Source: Emydura subglobosa
Lineage: Eukaryota; Chordata; Testudines; Chelidae
Length of the DNA: 64,000 bases
Reading direction: 5' to 3'
Assembly: GCA_007922225.1 (NCBI GenBank)
Contig: ML680003.1
Coordinates: 248,001-312,000, forward strand
Position numbers and translations under genes: made by a program. Shown piece after piece: positions 1-11,470 of this stretch (positions are counted from its first letter, which is position 1; each line of letters begins with the position of its first letter). The notes beneath the pieces were generated by a model, which saw nothing but the letters and a program-made list of their open reading frames with translations, was not told the DNA's origin and searched no databases.

Positions 1-32
1 TGACTCACGGCTCAGTGGTGCTTGCATTGCAG

Positions 33-153
33 GTTTGAAGTCAAAGCAAATGGCAAATGCGCATATCTGATCGATGCTGTCGTCAGCTCCTTGTGGTGCC
101 ACACTCTGAGAAACTGGATCTGCACCAAACGCGACGCATACATGGACAGCTAA
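33..153 (+). CDS. Gene A: last exon of a CLEC2-like C-type lectin receptor (partial, 5' part outside window)
   Basis: The exon follows a good acceptor (ttgcattgcag). Read with a split codon from the missing previous exon, it gives 39 residues ending at TAA 151-153. It is the C-terminal third of an NK-type C-type lectin domain: it has the conserved pattern KCAYL, a variable loop, then NWICTK, which matches the same exon of gene B (GDCAYLND ... NWVCSK) in phase and position. The cysteines of KC and IC are the usual last disulfide partners of the fold. An extra Cys is seen in SSLWCHT. No calcium-binding EPN/WND motif is present, as is usual for NK-type lectin domains that bind protein ligands. 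The protein would be a type II membrane protein of leukocytes by family analogy. Its other exons must lie upstream of the window. The call to the CLEC2 group rests on similarity to gene B. Confidence 0.85.
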
Positions 154-2530
154 GAAAAAACAGACATGCCACAGTGCTCAGTGCCTGACGCCTCACAGCG
201 ACATGTATGGGATTCAATCAGGTCCAGCTTGTTAGACTTCTGATCTGCTTTTTTGCAGTGCTGCCCACATAAGTGCATGTTTGGAATGGGAGGAGTGAAA
301 TCACGGTTGCAATGATTTGGGCCTCTGTGACATGACAGCACAACGTCATGATAAGACGTGCTGATAAGATGGCTGGAGAGTTCCAGACTCTGAACTACCT
401 TTCAGTGAAGAATTTCCTTGCTGTCTAAGGACTACTCCGGGGAAGAGCAATACAGAGGTGACTCTTGTTGATACTGGATGCTTAGTGATCACTGTGAATA
501 CCAGTGAGACATAGTACGCCCGATTTGCAGATCAATAAGGATGGGCAAGGTTTTCTAAATCTGGAGAACTAAACAGTCACTCGGAAGGCTCTATATAGGA
601 ACGTTTTTCCTCAGAGGACCTGCCAGGGAGTCAGTGGATCTCTTTGGTCCGACTGGCAGCACCTTCCACAGAATCAGGCATTGATGAAGCGCTCCCCTTT
701 ATCTAAATGGTGACTTTTTATACCTTTCTATACACAGCTTTCACCTAATTATCTTTCTACTAATTATTACATATTCTATGACCTATATTGGGTTCTCACC
801 CTTGACTGCATTCCATTCTCACCATGATAAGTGGGGTCGTCAAAAGAACATCTGGTGATAGGAGAGGTGGTGAGAAAGTATGTCCCTTGGCAGTGGAAAA
901 GTGTACCCCCAGACGTTCAAGGATAACTTGTTATTCCCCTCACCGTTATCTATGTGCAGTTGCAAACATACATGTTATGTATTTCGTCTCATTATGAGCC
1001 ATGATATGCAGAAACTGAGACATCTGCAAGTTACTCAGTAGTCCTATTTGTCTCTGCCAACTGGAAGATGTCAAGCTGCGATGCTGGAATGGTCAAGCAA
1101 GCAGCTTAAGCTATGCTAGGCCTTGGAACCGTAGTCAAGCAACTCAGATTGCACTGGGCCTCCAATAACTCTTAGGTGCTGTGCTGGGTAACAGTGATGG
1201 GCCTACCTGTTAGCTTATTTTAAGAGCAGGGCAGAAAGGGTGCTGCTGAGTAACTTGGTGCTGCTCTCTCCTCACAGTAACACCCAAAGGCTCTAATGAA
1301 GATCAGGGGTGTTACCTCACAGACTGGGATCTGCTATTAGTGTGCTCAGGAATTGACACGACTCTCGTTGGATAATGACAGAAAGGCTTTAATTACTGTA
1401 CTTATAAACATATAAAATGAGCCCCCAAACCAAAAGTCCAGTATATTTTAGCTGCAAAAGCAATTATCCTCACCAATGCAGGCAAGAGGCGGTGATGGTT
1501 TCTTAGCAGTTTCCCTCGAGAGCCTGAATCCGTGGTCTCAGAAGACAGCTGGGCAAGATGGTAGTTCTTCTCAGTTTCTTGTCAAGAGTGATTCTTCTTC
1601 TCTTGAAGCTTGCCTGCTTGCTTATTTCCATTGCTTCTCTTTTATATTCTTAAATCCAATGTTTTTCAAAGCATTTTGGTAATTTACATGAGTAACCACA
1701 GGAATTCCAGAAAACAGTACAAGAGGGGGAGAGACCCATGTGCTTTCATTAGTGAAAAGGTGCTAGCCACCTAGATTTGTTCTTTAGTTTCAGTGTTCCA
1801 CCCTTCAAACAAAGGGGTATTGGGGTTGTTGTGATTAAATTGAGCAATACCTGGGGTGGCATCCAGCCATGGGCTTTGATCATAAGGTATTTTGAGAGGT
1901 CTGGAGCCATGGAGGTCTAGCACGCCCTGCATTTAACACATTTCTGTTTACTGCATAGATGAGTTACTCCCAGAGGATAAATTAATTAGGAAAAATGGTC
2001 CAGACAGAGATGCAATTAATAAACAGTTATCTTAATGAAATACCAGACATACTTTGAGAATAGAAAGACAGCATGGATGTGTTGCAATGAGAAACAATCA
2101 CCCCTTTTCAAAAGGAACTCCAGGCACTATTTCATATACTCTGCAATATGCACTTATTAATTTGGTAGTTTAATTTTATAAGTAGGCCCAGCTTAGCTGA
2201 AATTTCATGGTCTACAAGGGGCACCATTTTGATAGCTGCTGTCCTAACAAACGTCAGTAAGACTCGTTCACCACCCCAAAGAACTTGCAGCCAAAAATAG
2301 GCGATGCCGGGAGTGGGAGGAGGGATACAGCACCCAAGCAGAATGTCTGGGGCTTCCTCTTCCACATTCTTAAATGTAACCTTTCTCCCTCTTTATTTCT
2401 TAATGTGTTTGTATCCTACCCAGCAGAGTCCGAGCTCTGCTTTCTAGAGATGCTGGGCTGATGAACCTCATCAGGAATTAATGCCCGAAAGGGCTATCCA
2501 TTCATTTGAAAGCCTTTGGACAGATTGAAG
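154..2530. other. Intergenic, no gene recognised
   Basis: This is the 3' flank of gene A. No coding exon with splice sites and no clear repeat was recognised. The short open frames are random in composition. A polyadenylation signal for gene A could not be fixed with confidence. Confidence 0.5.
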
Positions 2531-2538
2531 TGTCTTAG

Positions 2539-2580
2539 AAACTTGAGGTAATAACTTTTATTGGACCAACTTCTTTAAGC
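2539..2580 (+). repeat. Fragment of the 'gaggtaataacttttattgg' repeat family
   Basis: A short segment reading gaggtaataacttttattgg and then accaacttct recurs in near-identical form at about 50606-50640 and 56190-56235. The longest copy is the one at 56.2 kb. The family is not named here. Confidence 0.5.
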
Positions 2581-2747
2581 TTTGCTTTCTTTTTCTTCAT
2601 GTTGTGGAGTTTCAGATGGCAAAATGCGGTATCTCCCATTGTCGTATGCACTGTAGTTGTAGCCTTTTTGGTCTCAGGATAAAAGATATTACTTCACCCA
2701 CCTTGTCTCTCCTGGAAGCTTGAATTTAATTGGCTTTCAACAGGAGT

Positions 2748-2995
2748 CCAGGTATGTCTACACAACAGCAGCACAGCTACGGCGCTGCAGCTGCACCACT
2801 ATAATGCCAGAGTGCAGATGCTTCCTACAATGGCAGAAGGAATTTTTCCATCTGTGTATTCAATCTCCCTCTCTGAGATAATTCTTCCATCGACAGCAGG
2901 GGTTAGGTCGACCTAACTATGTCACACAGGGTGTGAAATTTATCATAGCGCTGAGCAATGCAGCTAGGTCAATCTGATTTTAGGTGCAAACCAAG
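2748..2995. repeat. MITE-like element beginning 'tatgtctacac'
   Basis: The start (tatgtctacaca) is shared with other small elements in this window at 27713, 28480, 29752 and 61622. The internal sequence contains paired GTCGAC/TAGGTC-type segments. No transposase is encoded. The boundaries are approximate. Confidence 0.4.
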
Positions 2996-4636
<1,641 letters not shown>

Positions 4637-4778
4637 TAGGAAGATTTAGACTAGACCTTAGGAAAAACATCCCAACTTTAACGTTAGTTAAGCACTGGAA
4701 TAAATTACGTAGGGAGGTTGTTTTGCACAGCAGAATTTTAAGAACAGGTTAGACAAAGGCCTGTCAGGGGTGGGCTAG
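4637..4778 (+). repeat. CR1-type LINE 3' end, first half (interrupted)
   Basis: The text matches the 3' region of CR1 seen intact at 19200-19440 and 28060-28265 (forms of 'aggaaaaac', 'aagcactggaat', 'agggaggttg', 'aggttagacaaa', 'ctgtcagggg'). It stops at an 8-bp target site and resumes at 5384. Confidence 0.75.
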
Positions 4779-5383
4779 TGGTTCCCAACATTTTTGAGTC
4801 AAAGTCCCACTAGTAAACACTAGGTAAAACATGTTCCCCCACCTCACTCTCCCTAAACCAGCTATACACACATATAACCCATATAAACACATATAATGAT
4901 AATAATAACAACACTACATTACATAATAATAATAACAAGCTACTCTTACCTGAATAAGTAGCTAAACCTACCCTAGCTCAGCCACCATCGCACGCCCCAT
5001 GTGGCCCCATCTCTTTCCAACCCTCTTGGACTGAGAGTCATGAAGACAGGTTCTGGCGCATTGGCCGGGGCTGCTGCAGGTCCCCACTGGTGTGGGGCTG
5101 CTCCTCTCTGGCCAGGCACCCAGCCAGTGTGGGGCTGGGGACAGCTGCTCCTCTGCTCTGGCCAGCATGGAGCTTGGGGGGGCTGCACACAACAGGTGTG
5201 GAGCTTGTGGGGCCTGCTCTTCCACACCAGCTAGTGTCGAGCCCAAGGCTGCTGCGCTTGGTGAGGAGCTTAGAAGAGGCTGCTAAATGACCTCAATATT
5301 ACTGAAGCCTCATGGACCCCCTGCAATCTTTTGCGCTCCCCACCCCCACCAAGGTGGTCCCGCCCACCGTGGTTTGGAACCGT
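4779..5383. mobile_element. hAT-like non-autonomous DNA transposon inserted in a CR1
   Basis: The insertion interrupts a CR1 tail. Its flanks are near-identical 8-bp repeats, tgggctag (4771-4778) and tggactag (5384-5391), the length typical of hAT target-site duplications. The ends carry inverted similarity: 'ggttcccaa' at the left, and 'ttggaacc' at the right as its approximate reverse complement. The interior includes an AT-rich stretch (about 4860-4945) and a GC-rich stretch, and encodes no transposase. Confidence 0.6.
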
Positions 5384-5480
5384 TGGACTAGACAATACTT
5401 AGTCCTGCTTCAGTGCAAGGGACCGGGCTAGATGATCTATCAAGTTCCTTTCCAGTCCTACCTTTTTGTGGTTCTATCTC
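5384..5480 (+). repeat. CR1-type LINE 3' end, second half
   Basis: This continues the CR1 broken at 4778, with 'cttagtcctgcttcagtgca', then 'ctagatgat' and 'ttccagtccta', the usual end of sauropsid CR1 copies. Confidence 0.75.
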
Positions 5481-5592
5481 CATTTCCCCCTCCACCTCTA
5501 GAATATTGGTAAGTTCTTGCCTTTGGGAAAGCACTGCAATCTACAGAAGAAGAGCACTACATGCTAACGATGATGGTTATTGAGGTATGTCT

Positions 5593-5815
5593 GGGTTGTC
5601 ATGGATCCACAGGCTCAATGCTCTGAAACAGTCCTGGGAAGGACCTCTTCAGGGTGCCAGAACCTCTTAGGGACTCACTCTGTCACTAAGGTAAGCCCCT
5701 CGGCTTTACCGCCTCCTTGGATTGAAGCGCTAAGCCTCCAGGACCCCTGCTGCACACCGTGAGCTCCTTCCAGCGAGGCCACCTGAGGGAGATTTGTACC
5801 CCAAATGGAACAATG
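5593..5815. repeat. LTR-like dispersed repeat, copy 1
   Basis: This segment starts at 'ttgtcatggatccacagg' and matches the segment at 24672-24870 over about 200 bp (shared 'gtaagcccct', 'cagagc/taagcctccag', 'ctgtgagctcc(t/c)'). A TGTCA(C/T)GGA start is typical of LTRs, but no second end or target duplication was seen. Confidence 0.4.
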
Positions 5816-5834
5816 CACCTCCCCCCCTCACAGT

Positions 5835-5925
5835 AGTAGGTCTAGGATTATTTGGTCTTGCCTCAGTGCGGGGGGGATGGATTTGATGACCTCTTGAGGC
5901 CCTTTCCAGCCCTACATTTCTATGA
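5835..5925 (+). repeat. CR1-type LINE 3' tail
   Basis: It ends 'gatgacctcttgaggcccttt ... ctatgatc', the standard CR1 terminus. Only the last about 90 bp are present. Confidence 0.65.
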
Positions 5926-6701
5926 TCTTTCCAATTGAAAACTGTTCTGCTGGAAAATTTTCAACCAGTTCTAGTGTCTCACTTTAACAGGACTCATTGC
6001 AAGCACTATACCAAGCCAGAGGAAAAAATAAGGTCCCTGCCCCAAGGGCTTTACAATCTATGTCTTAGTGAGATTCAGGTCTGTCCTTGGGCATCATCCC
6101 ACCTCGCTGTACCTCTCACCAGACCCCAGTGGGAATGCATTTCCCAAGAGGAGGGCACATACATGCTCACGCAGGAAACCTGCAGCACTGCAGGACTGTT
6201 CAAGTGTGAGCGTCTCTCTTTGAAAGCGCAAGACTGTGAGCCCACGTTGCAGGGGTCAGTTTCCAGCCATAAAAGTGCAGGGGATACCAAACCTAATCTC
6301 TGTGCAATGGAAGGGACCTGGAGACTGAAATGCAGGGCATTTGAGAAGCACGTGTGACAAGCAGTCACACCAGGAATAAACCAGGGACTTCCAGAGCTAA
6401 AAGCCTGAGATGCTGCAGCTAGAGTGAAAATTCTGCAGGACGTTAACAATTCATACCCCTCACAGACTGGCTCACCAGGGGTTTACACGTGCTCTGGAAA
6501 ATGGGATTAACAGAGCTAATTTGCCAGTATTCCCCTCTCCCCCATTACACACAGCCCTCTTCACTCAGTCCAGTGCTTAAAACCAGGCTTGCCAGGGCTG
6601 AGCCCTGATATCTTGGAGCTTGGCAGTTCATAGCCCTGGCACCATGCTGCATCCGTTATGAGTATAAAAATATTGCTTGAGCCCAGGCACCTCTTTCATG
6701 A
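5926..6701. other. Intergenic, nothing recognised
   Basis: The open frames at 5935-6357 (+) and 6075-6449 (-) overlap on opposite strands and show no domain. No splice-flanked exon was recognised. Confidence 0.45.
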
Positions 6702-7696
6702 TGTAGGCAAGGTGTGAGTGGCCCTCCCCTACTCTGAAAGGGGAGGCACTTTATTTGCATAGGCTCTGTATTTGCATGGGTACAGCTAGGTGCTCAGCGT
6801 GATTGCACTGTATCTGCATAAGCACACCTAGGTGCTGAGCATGATGGAAAATGATCAGTCTGGCTGGGATTGGTTACAAATCACTTTAGTGTTAATTGCA
6901 GGGGTAATGAAATGTTGCCCCCCAATTGTATGAACAAATGGCAGCAGAAGTGTGCTTAGATTCACTCTCATCTGAACAGAACTCAACAAAAGAGGCTATT
7001 GGATGCTAGAGCACTGTAAGAGTAGTAGTTGGGGGTATTGTCTTTTTGCTGAGGCTGCACTAGTCCTGATCAAAGATTACTGTTAGATTGATTATTTTCT
7101 TCCCCTGTTAAAAGGTAGAATTAATTATTCTTCCTGGATTCTTTTGTTTTGTTAAAAACAAGGACAATGCTTCTCTATCAGCAGAGCATTTTCCTATGTT
7201 CTTGAAACTGAAGTTGCTAAAGGAGCTAAGAAACTTTGAGAGACTTACAGATGACCAGCAGAGGGGGCTGGTTAAGCTCCATGACCAAGAAGTGGACAGT
7301 GCAACTACAATGGTTGGTAAAGCAGGGGAGCGTGAGAAGGGAGAGGTGATGGACATGCCCCATGTACTCTGGGGTGGGTTCTGCTCATTGTGTTTATGAA
7401 TTCTGTTTGTACTGTTTTCCCAAACCAGTGCAGTGTTACTTTCTTCCTTTTATTAAAAGGTTCACGTTCTACACTCAGACTCTGTGCTGGCGAGAGGGGA
7501 AATATTGCCTTTCCGGAGCACCTAGGAGATAGAGTGTGACTCCCCAGATGACTAGATGGGGACTCGAGCCGTTTTGGTCTTGTCTCATTGCAGTTTGGTT
7601 TTGTCTCATTGTGGTTGGTGTTGTCTCATTGACAGGAGGCCCTAGCTATAGAACCCGGCTCTTGCTGCTGCTGACTCTGTCTAGCAAAGGGTTACA
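6702..7696 (+). mobile_element. Solo LTR of the Ty3/gypsy family found complete at 37541-44948
   Basis: The reverse complement of the gypsy LTRs matches this stretch from end to end. The start TGTAGGCAAGG corresponds to TGTAAGCGAGG, and the end agcaaagggttaca corresponds to the 37541 terminus. In between it shares, for example, 'tttgcataggctctgtatttgcat' split across the copy and 'atagaacccgg'. The length, just under 1 kb, agrees with the longer LTR of the full element. No internal region is attached, so it is a recombination-derived solo LTR. No clear target duplication is visible. The small open frame at 7196-7399 lies inside it and is not a gene. Confidence 0.8.
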
Positions 7697-7739
7697 TTTA
7701 CAGATTAAGCCCTGGCTCAGACCCTGACTGGTGGAGAGC

Positions 7740-7870
7740 TAGCTCCACCCCCTCCCCACGTGCACCCCCTCCTTTCCTGCTCACATGTGAGATCTGAGGC
7801 TGGCTCCTCTGTCAGCCAACAGAAGTCGAGCGTCTCTTCTCCCAGCCGCCTTGTGAGAGCTGTGTCCCAG
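7740..7870 (+). promoter_or_regulatory. Possible promoter and non-coding leader exon of gene B
   Basis: Just downstream of the solo LTR is a pyrimidine-rich CpG-containing stretch with an E-box (cacgtg at about 7758). It ends in a consensus splice donor, tgtgtcccag|gtgaga, after position 7870. Gene B exon 1 has a strong splice acceptor at 11253, so some upstream exon must exist. This is one candidate, and the mini-exon at 11154-11162 is another. Only transcript data could decide. Confidence 0.3.
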
Positions 7871-9449
7871 GTGAGAGGGCTGGAGCTAGGGGAAGGGAGC
7901 CCAGGTTGGGGGGTCTCTAAGCCATAACCTGGGCTGCTCAGGCTCAGGCAACTGGGGCCAGGACCCCGCTGTGTCTATGGAAGGGTCTCATGAAGCTTGC
8001 AGAAAAGTAGAGCTCCCCACAAGACAGTGGGGTGGTCAGAATCCTCTTTCCTTCTGCTGTACCGGGCACCCTCCATGGGGTAGGCAGCAGGTGGCTCTGG
8101 CATGTGTGTTTGGGGAGCGGGGAACAGGAATTGGCCAGGCTGCTGCCTAGGGTGCCCAGTAGAGATCCAGACTGGAGAGCTGGTGGTGGGTGCGAGGGGT
8201 TGGGAGATCACTGAGCATGCTCAGCACTAAGACTGAGGTCCCTGTGGACCCAGAAGGTGATAGGAACATGCTGAGTCATAATGCGGATGCTCTGCGGAGT
8301 CCCCATGCGACTCTGGTCTTGGTTGGGGAATGAGTTGGTGGGGCAGTGAGTCATGGCCTGGGGTCTCCTGGGAATCCACAAAGTGGTTTAAATAAAAAAT
8401 GACCCAGACAAGCTTTGGCCCCCAAATCTATATTTAAAATAGATGACAACAAGGGAATCTTCTCCTAGTCTAGCAGGAAAAATCTGCCCATTGTAAACCC
8501 TCATCCAGCACATGGACACCACTAGATCCAGACACCCGACCCCAATGCACCTGACCCTAAATTTTATCATCCTAATAGAGAGCAAGTGTTGTGCTGCTCT
8601 GAGACCATCAGAATGGAGGTGGTTGAGGGGGGAAGGTCCAGATCATCACCAAAAGCAATATCCCCATAGCAGGATGCGATCAATTTCTGGGCACACACCT
8701 CCTGCAAATTCTCCTGTCTAATAAGATAAGAAATATTACTGGGTGCCAGTCTACCCTCCAAATTTAGATCCTGGCTCCAAAGATGCTCTTTGTTCTTTTG
8801 CATTCAGTGGCAAAAAGAATGGGGAAAAAAAACACCCCACATCTTTTTTAAAATGGTGTGGCTTTTTTAATCCAAAACTGAAATTTTCACTTTGAAATTT
8901 CCTGCTGGAAAATTTCTGTAAAAACGACACTTTTCTCAAAAAATACCCCCTTATTTTTGGACAAAACCTCAGTCTTTGGCTGGAAAACAGTGGTCAAAAA
9001 TTTATGCAGTTCTACTGGAGTGAGTATTTGGGCCAGTGGCTTGTAAATTGAGAGAAGGCTCCAGAATGCAGCTGTCACCTGTCCTGTGTTTTCTTGGGGG
9101 AGTGCTCCTCGCCATAAGGGAAGGGCTGTCTGCCAGCGGTGGGCTGTTTGTGCAGTTTGAAAGCAGTTTTGAGTAGTCCAGTAAGGCATTTAGACAAGTC
9201 ACTAGACACTTAGCAAATAAGCTGAAAGATGCCACCTATTGTTTTCTTACACAGGCTAGCAGTTCTCAGGAAACAAATGAGAAACAGCTGGCTGGATTCT
9301 TATCCAGAATAGAACATTCTGGTTTTAGAATCTGACCAAATATCCCCTTTTTAGGTTCTGAGAATTACAGCTGTGTAGAAGAGCATGACAGGTAGGAGTT
9401 AGTGGGTGGGAGGGGACATGAGATGGGAAGACTCAGTAGCAATATCCAG
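7871..9449. other. Non-coding; contains an AT-rich 'gaaaatttt' type repeat at about 8810-9010
   Basis: No gene is seen. The stretch at 8810-9010 is rich in tgaaatttc/ggaaaattt words. Similar stretches occur at 31300-31460, 36690-37030 and 62170-62690. Confidence 0.4.
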
Positions 9450-9556
9450 GCAGTACTGGGAGATGTCCCGATTTTATAGGCACAGTCCCGATATTCAGGG
9501 CTTTGTCTTATATAGGCACCTATTAGCCACCATCCCCCATCCCAGTTTTTCACCCT
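9450..9556. repeat. MITE-like repeat, inverted relative to the copy at 21375-21503
   Basis: 'tcccgattttataggcacag' followed by 'gggctttgtcttatataggca' is the reverse complement of text at 21375-21503 (aagacaaagccctgaatatt, gggactgtccctataaaat). Confidence 0.5.
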
Positions 9557-10487
9557 TGCTAAATTTGTTTAACAACTTCATTAATGATGTGGAAGATGGG
9601 GTAGATTGCACCCTCAACAAGTTTGCAGATGACACTAAGCTGGGGAGAGTGATAGATATGCTGTAGGGTAGGGATAGGATACAGACAAATGGGAGGACTG
9701 GGCCAAAAAATATCTGATGTGATTCAACAAGGACAAACGCGGAGTCCTGCACTTAGGATGGAAGAATCTCATGCACTGCTACAGGCTGGAGACCGACTGG
9801 CTAGGCAGCAGTTCTGAAGAAAAAGACCTGGGGGTTACAGCAGATAAGAATGTGGCTATGAGTCAGCAGTGTGCCCTGGTTGCCAAGAAGGCTAACGACA
9901 TATTGAGCTGCATTAGTAGGAGCATTGCCAGCAGATTGAGGGAAGTGATAATTCCCCTCTTTTCGGCACTGGTAAGGCCACATTTGGAGTATTGTGTCCA
10001 GTTTTGGGCCCTTCACTACAGAAAGAATGTGGACAAATTGGAGAGAGTCCAGAGGAGAGCAACAAAAACAACTGAGGGGTTAGACCACATAACTTTTGGG
10101 GAGATGCTGAGGGAACTGGGCTTATTTAGTCTGCAGAAGAGAAGAATGACAGGGCATTTTATTAGCAGCTTTTAACTACCGAAAAGGGGGTTCCAGGGAG
10201 GATGCAGCTATGCTGTTCTCAGTGGTGGCAGATGACAGAACAAGGAGCAACGGTCTCAAGTTGCAGTGGAGGAGGTCTAGGTTAGATATTAGGAAAATCT
10301 TTTTCACTAGGAGGGTGGTGAAGCACTGGAATGAGTTACCTAAGGAGGTGTTGGAATCTCCATCCTTAGTGGTTTTTAAGGCCCGGCTTGACAAAGCCAT
10401 GGTTTATTTGGGGTTAGTCCTGCTTTGAGCAGGGGGTTGGAATAGATGACCCCCTGAGGCCTTTCCAATCTAATCTATGATACTATC
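9557..10487 (+). mobile_element. CR1 LINE fragment: end of reverse transcriptase and 3' UTR
   Basis: In frames broken by indels it encodes the end of a CR1 reverse transcriptase. The pieces FADDT (catalytic Asp pair), [28 protein letters not shown] and LERVQRRATK appear in the family order. It then runs into the CR1 3' UTR and ends near 'gaggcctttccaatcta'. The LINE copies itself through target-primed reverse transcription. This copy is 5'-truncated and frameshifted, so it is dead. Confidence 0.85.
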
Positions 10488-11153
10488 TGGTCAATCTAGT
10501 GGGAGGCTGGGGATGCGTGTGGGCAGGCTAGAGGGTGGGGGAGTTGTGTGCAGTAGAAGAGAATAGGGCTCTGCACAAGGGAAGGGTGTAAAGCGGGGAG
10601 CCCTGTGCCACAGTGCTGAGGCATCAGTGCGTAAAATCTGCATTGTGCACTGAAGCAGCATTGGGGGAGGGGGGGGGCAACTGAGACAGGAGCACAAGGA
10701 GAGCCTGGTGCTTTGGGTCTGGTGCCTATCCCTGTTGCACCCCCATCGTGAACACCTATTTCACATAGCACAGGTCTCTTCAAAACCATCCTCCTCGCCC
10801 CAAGCTCCCCCGCAGCCTGGCTTCCCCCTTCCACCAGACAGTGAGGGTGGGGGAGAAATGGCTGTGTGAGGGCATAAAGGGGAGGGAATATGAGGGGGCT
10901 AGGGTGAACCTTGTGGGGAGCAGCATTGTGTTTGGGGGAAATGCTGGGGTGCTATGCGAAGGGAGAACCTGCATCTGGGGAGTCCAGTCAAAGCCCTGAT
11001 GTCAAAGCTCCTGCTTTAGTTTCCCCTGGCAGTGCATCTGAGGCAGCAGTGTCTCGGGGAGCACTTTCCACCTAGCGTGTGATCTCTCAGAACCTTTTAA
11101 AGAATAGGGAAAGTCAGGTCTAATAATCTCCCATTGGGAACTTTTCAAGCCCT
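10488..11153. other. G-rich non-coding stretch upstream of gene B exon 1
   Basis: The plus strand is notably G-rich (many ggg and gggg runs between 10500 and 10970). No exon or repeat was recognised. Confidence 0.4.
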
Positions 11154-11162
11154 ATGTCCCAG
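11154..11162 (+). CDS. Possible alternative first coding mini-exon of gene B (Met-Ser-Gln)
   Basis: ATGTCCCAG is followed by a consensus donor (gtaggt). Joining it to the acceptor at 11253 removes a 91-nt intron, and the reading frame continues without a stop through 46 codons into the ATG at 11392. This would lengthen the cytoplasmic tail to about 248 residues. The same frame is also open through the intron. CLEC2 proteins normally have short cytoplasmic tails, so the shorter start at 11392 is preferred. Confidence 0.2.
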
Positions 11163-11253
11163 GTAGGTTACAGCAATGCTTCCGCTACCCACCAAGTGCA
11201 GATCCACAGAAGCTGCCCTTTATGTATTCCGACTGTTCCATCTTGCATTGCAG

Positions 11254-11470
11254 ATCAACCAAGAGCTGAAGAATGTCAGGGGTCAGGAGTCTCTCCAGGT
11301 GACTGGGACAGATTCCCTTCCCCCGATCCCCGCCAGTTACAGCAAGAAAGCAAGAAGCCCAGCATATGTCCTCCTGAGAAGAGATAAAAGAATGGATCCT
11401 GCTGAGAAGAAACAGCGGTCAGAGGTTTATCCTTGTATCCCTGGAAACCCTGAGAAGGGAGAGAAGCCAG
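11254..11470 (+). CDS. CLEC2D-like: Gene B exon 1 (5' UTR 11254-11391, coding 11392-11470)
   Basis: The acceptor is a pyrimidine-rich tract ending tcttgcattgcag, and the donor is gagaagccag|gtaacg. The coding part is [12 protein letters not shown] through to EKGEKP, and it leaves a G for the next codon (phase 1). The 138 nt before the ATG are open in the same frame, which leaves room for a longer N terminus. Confidence 0.8.

Noticed and set aside
7196..7399. Small plus-strand frame with a charged sequence resembling an exon
   Set aside because: It lies wholly inside the solo gypsy LTR 6702-7696.
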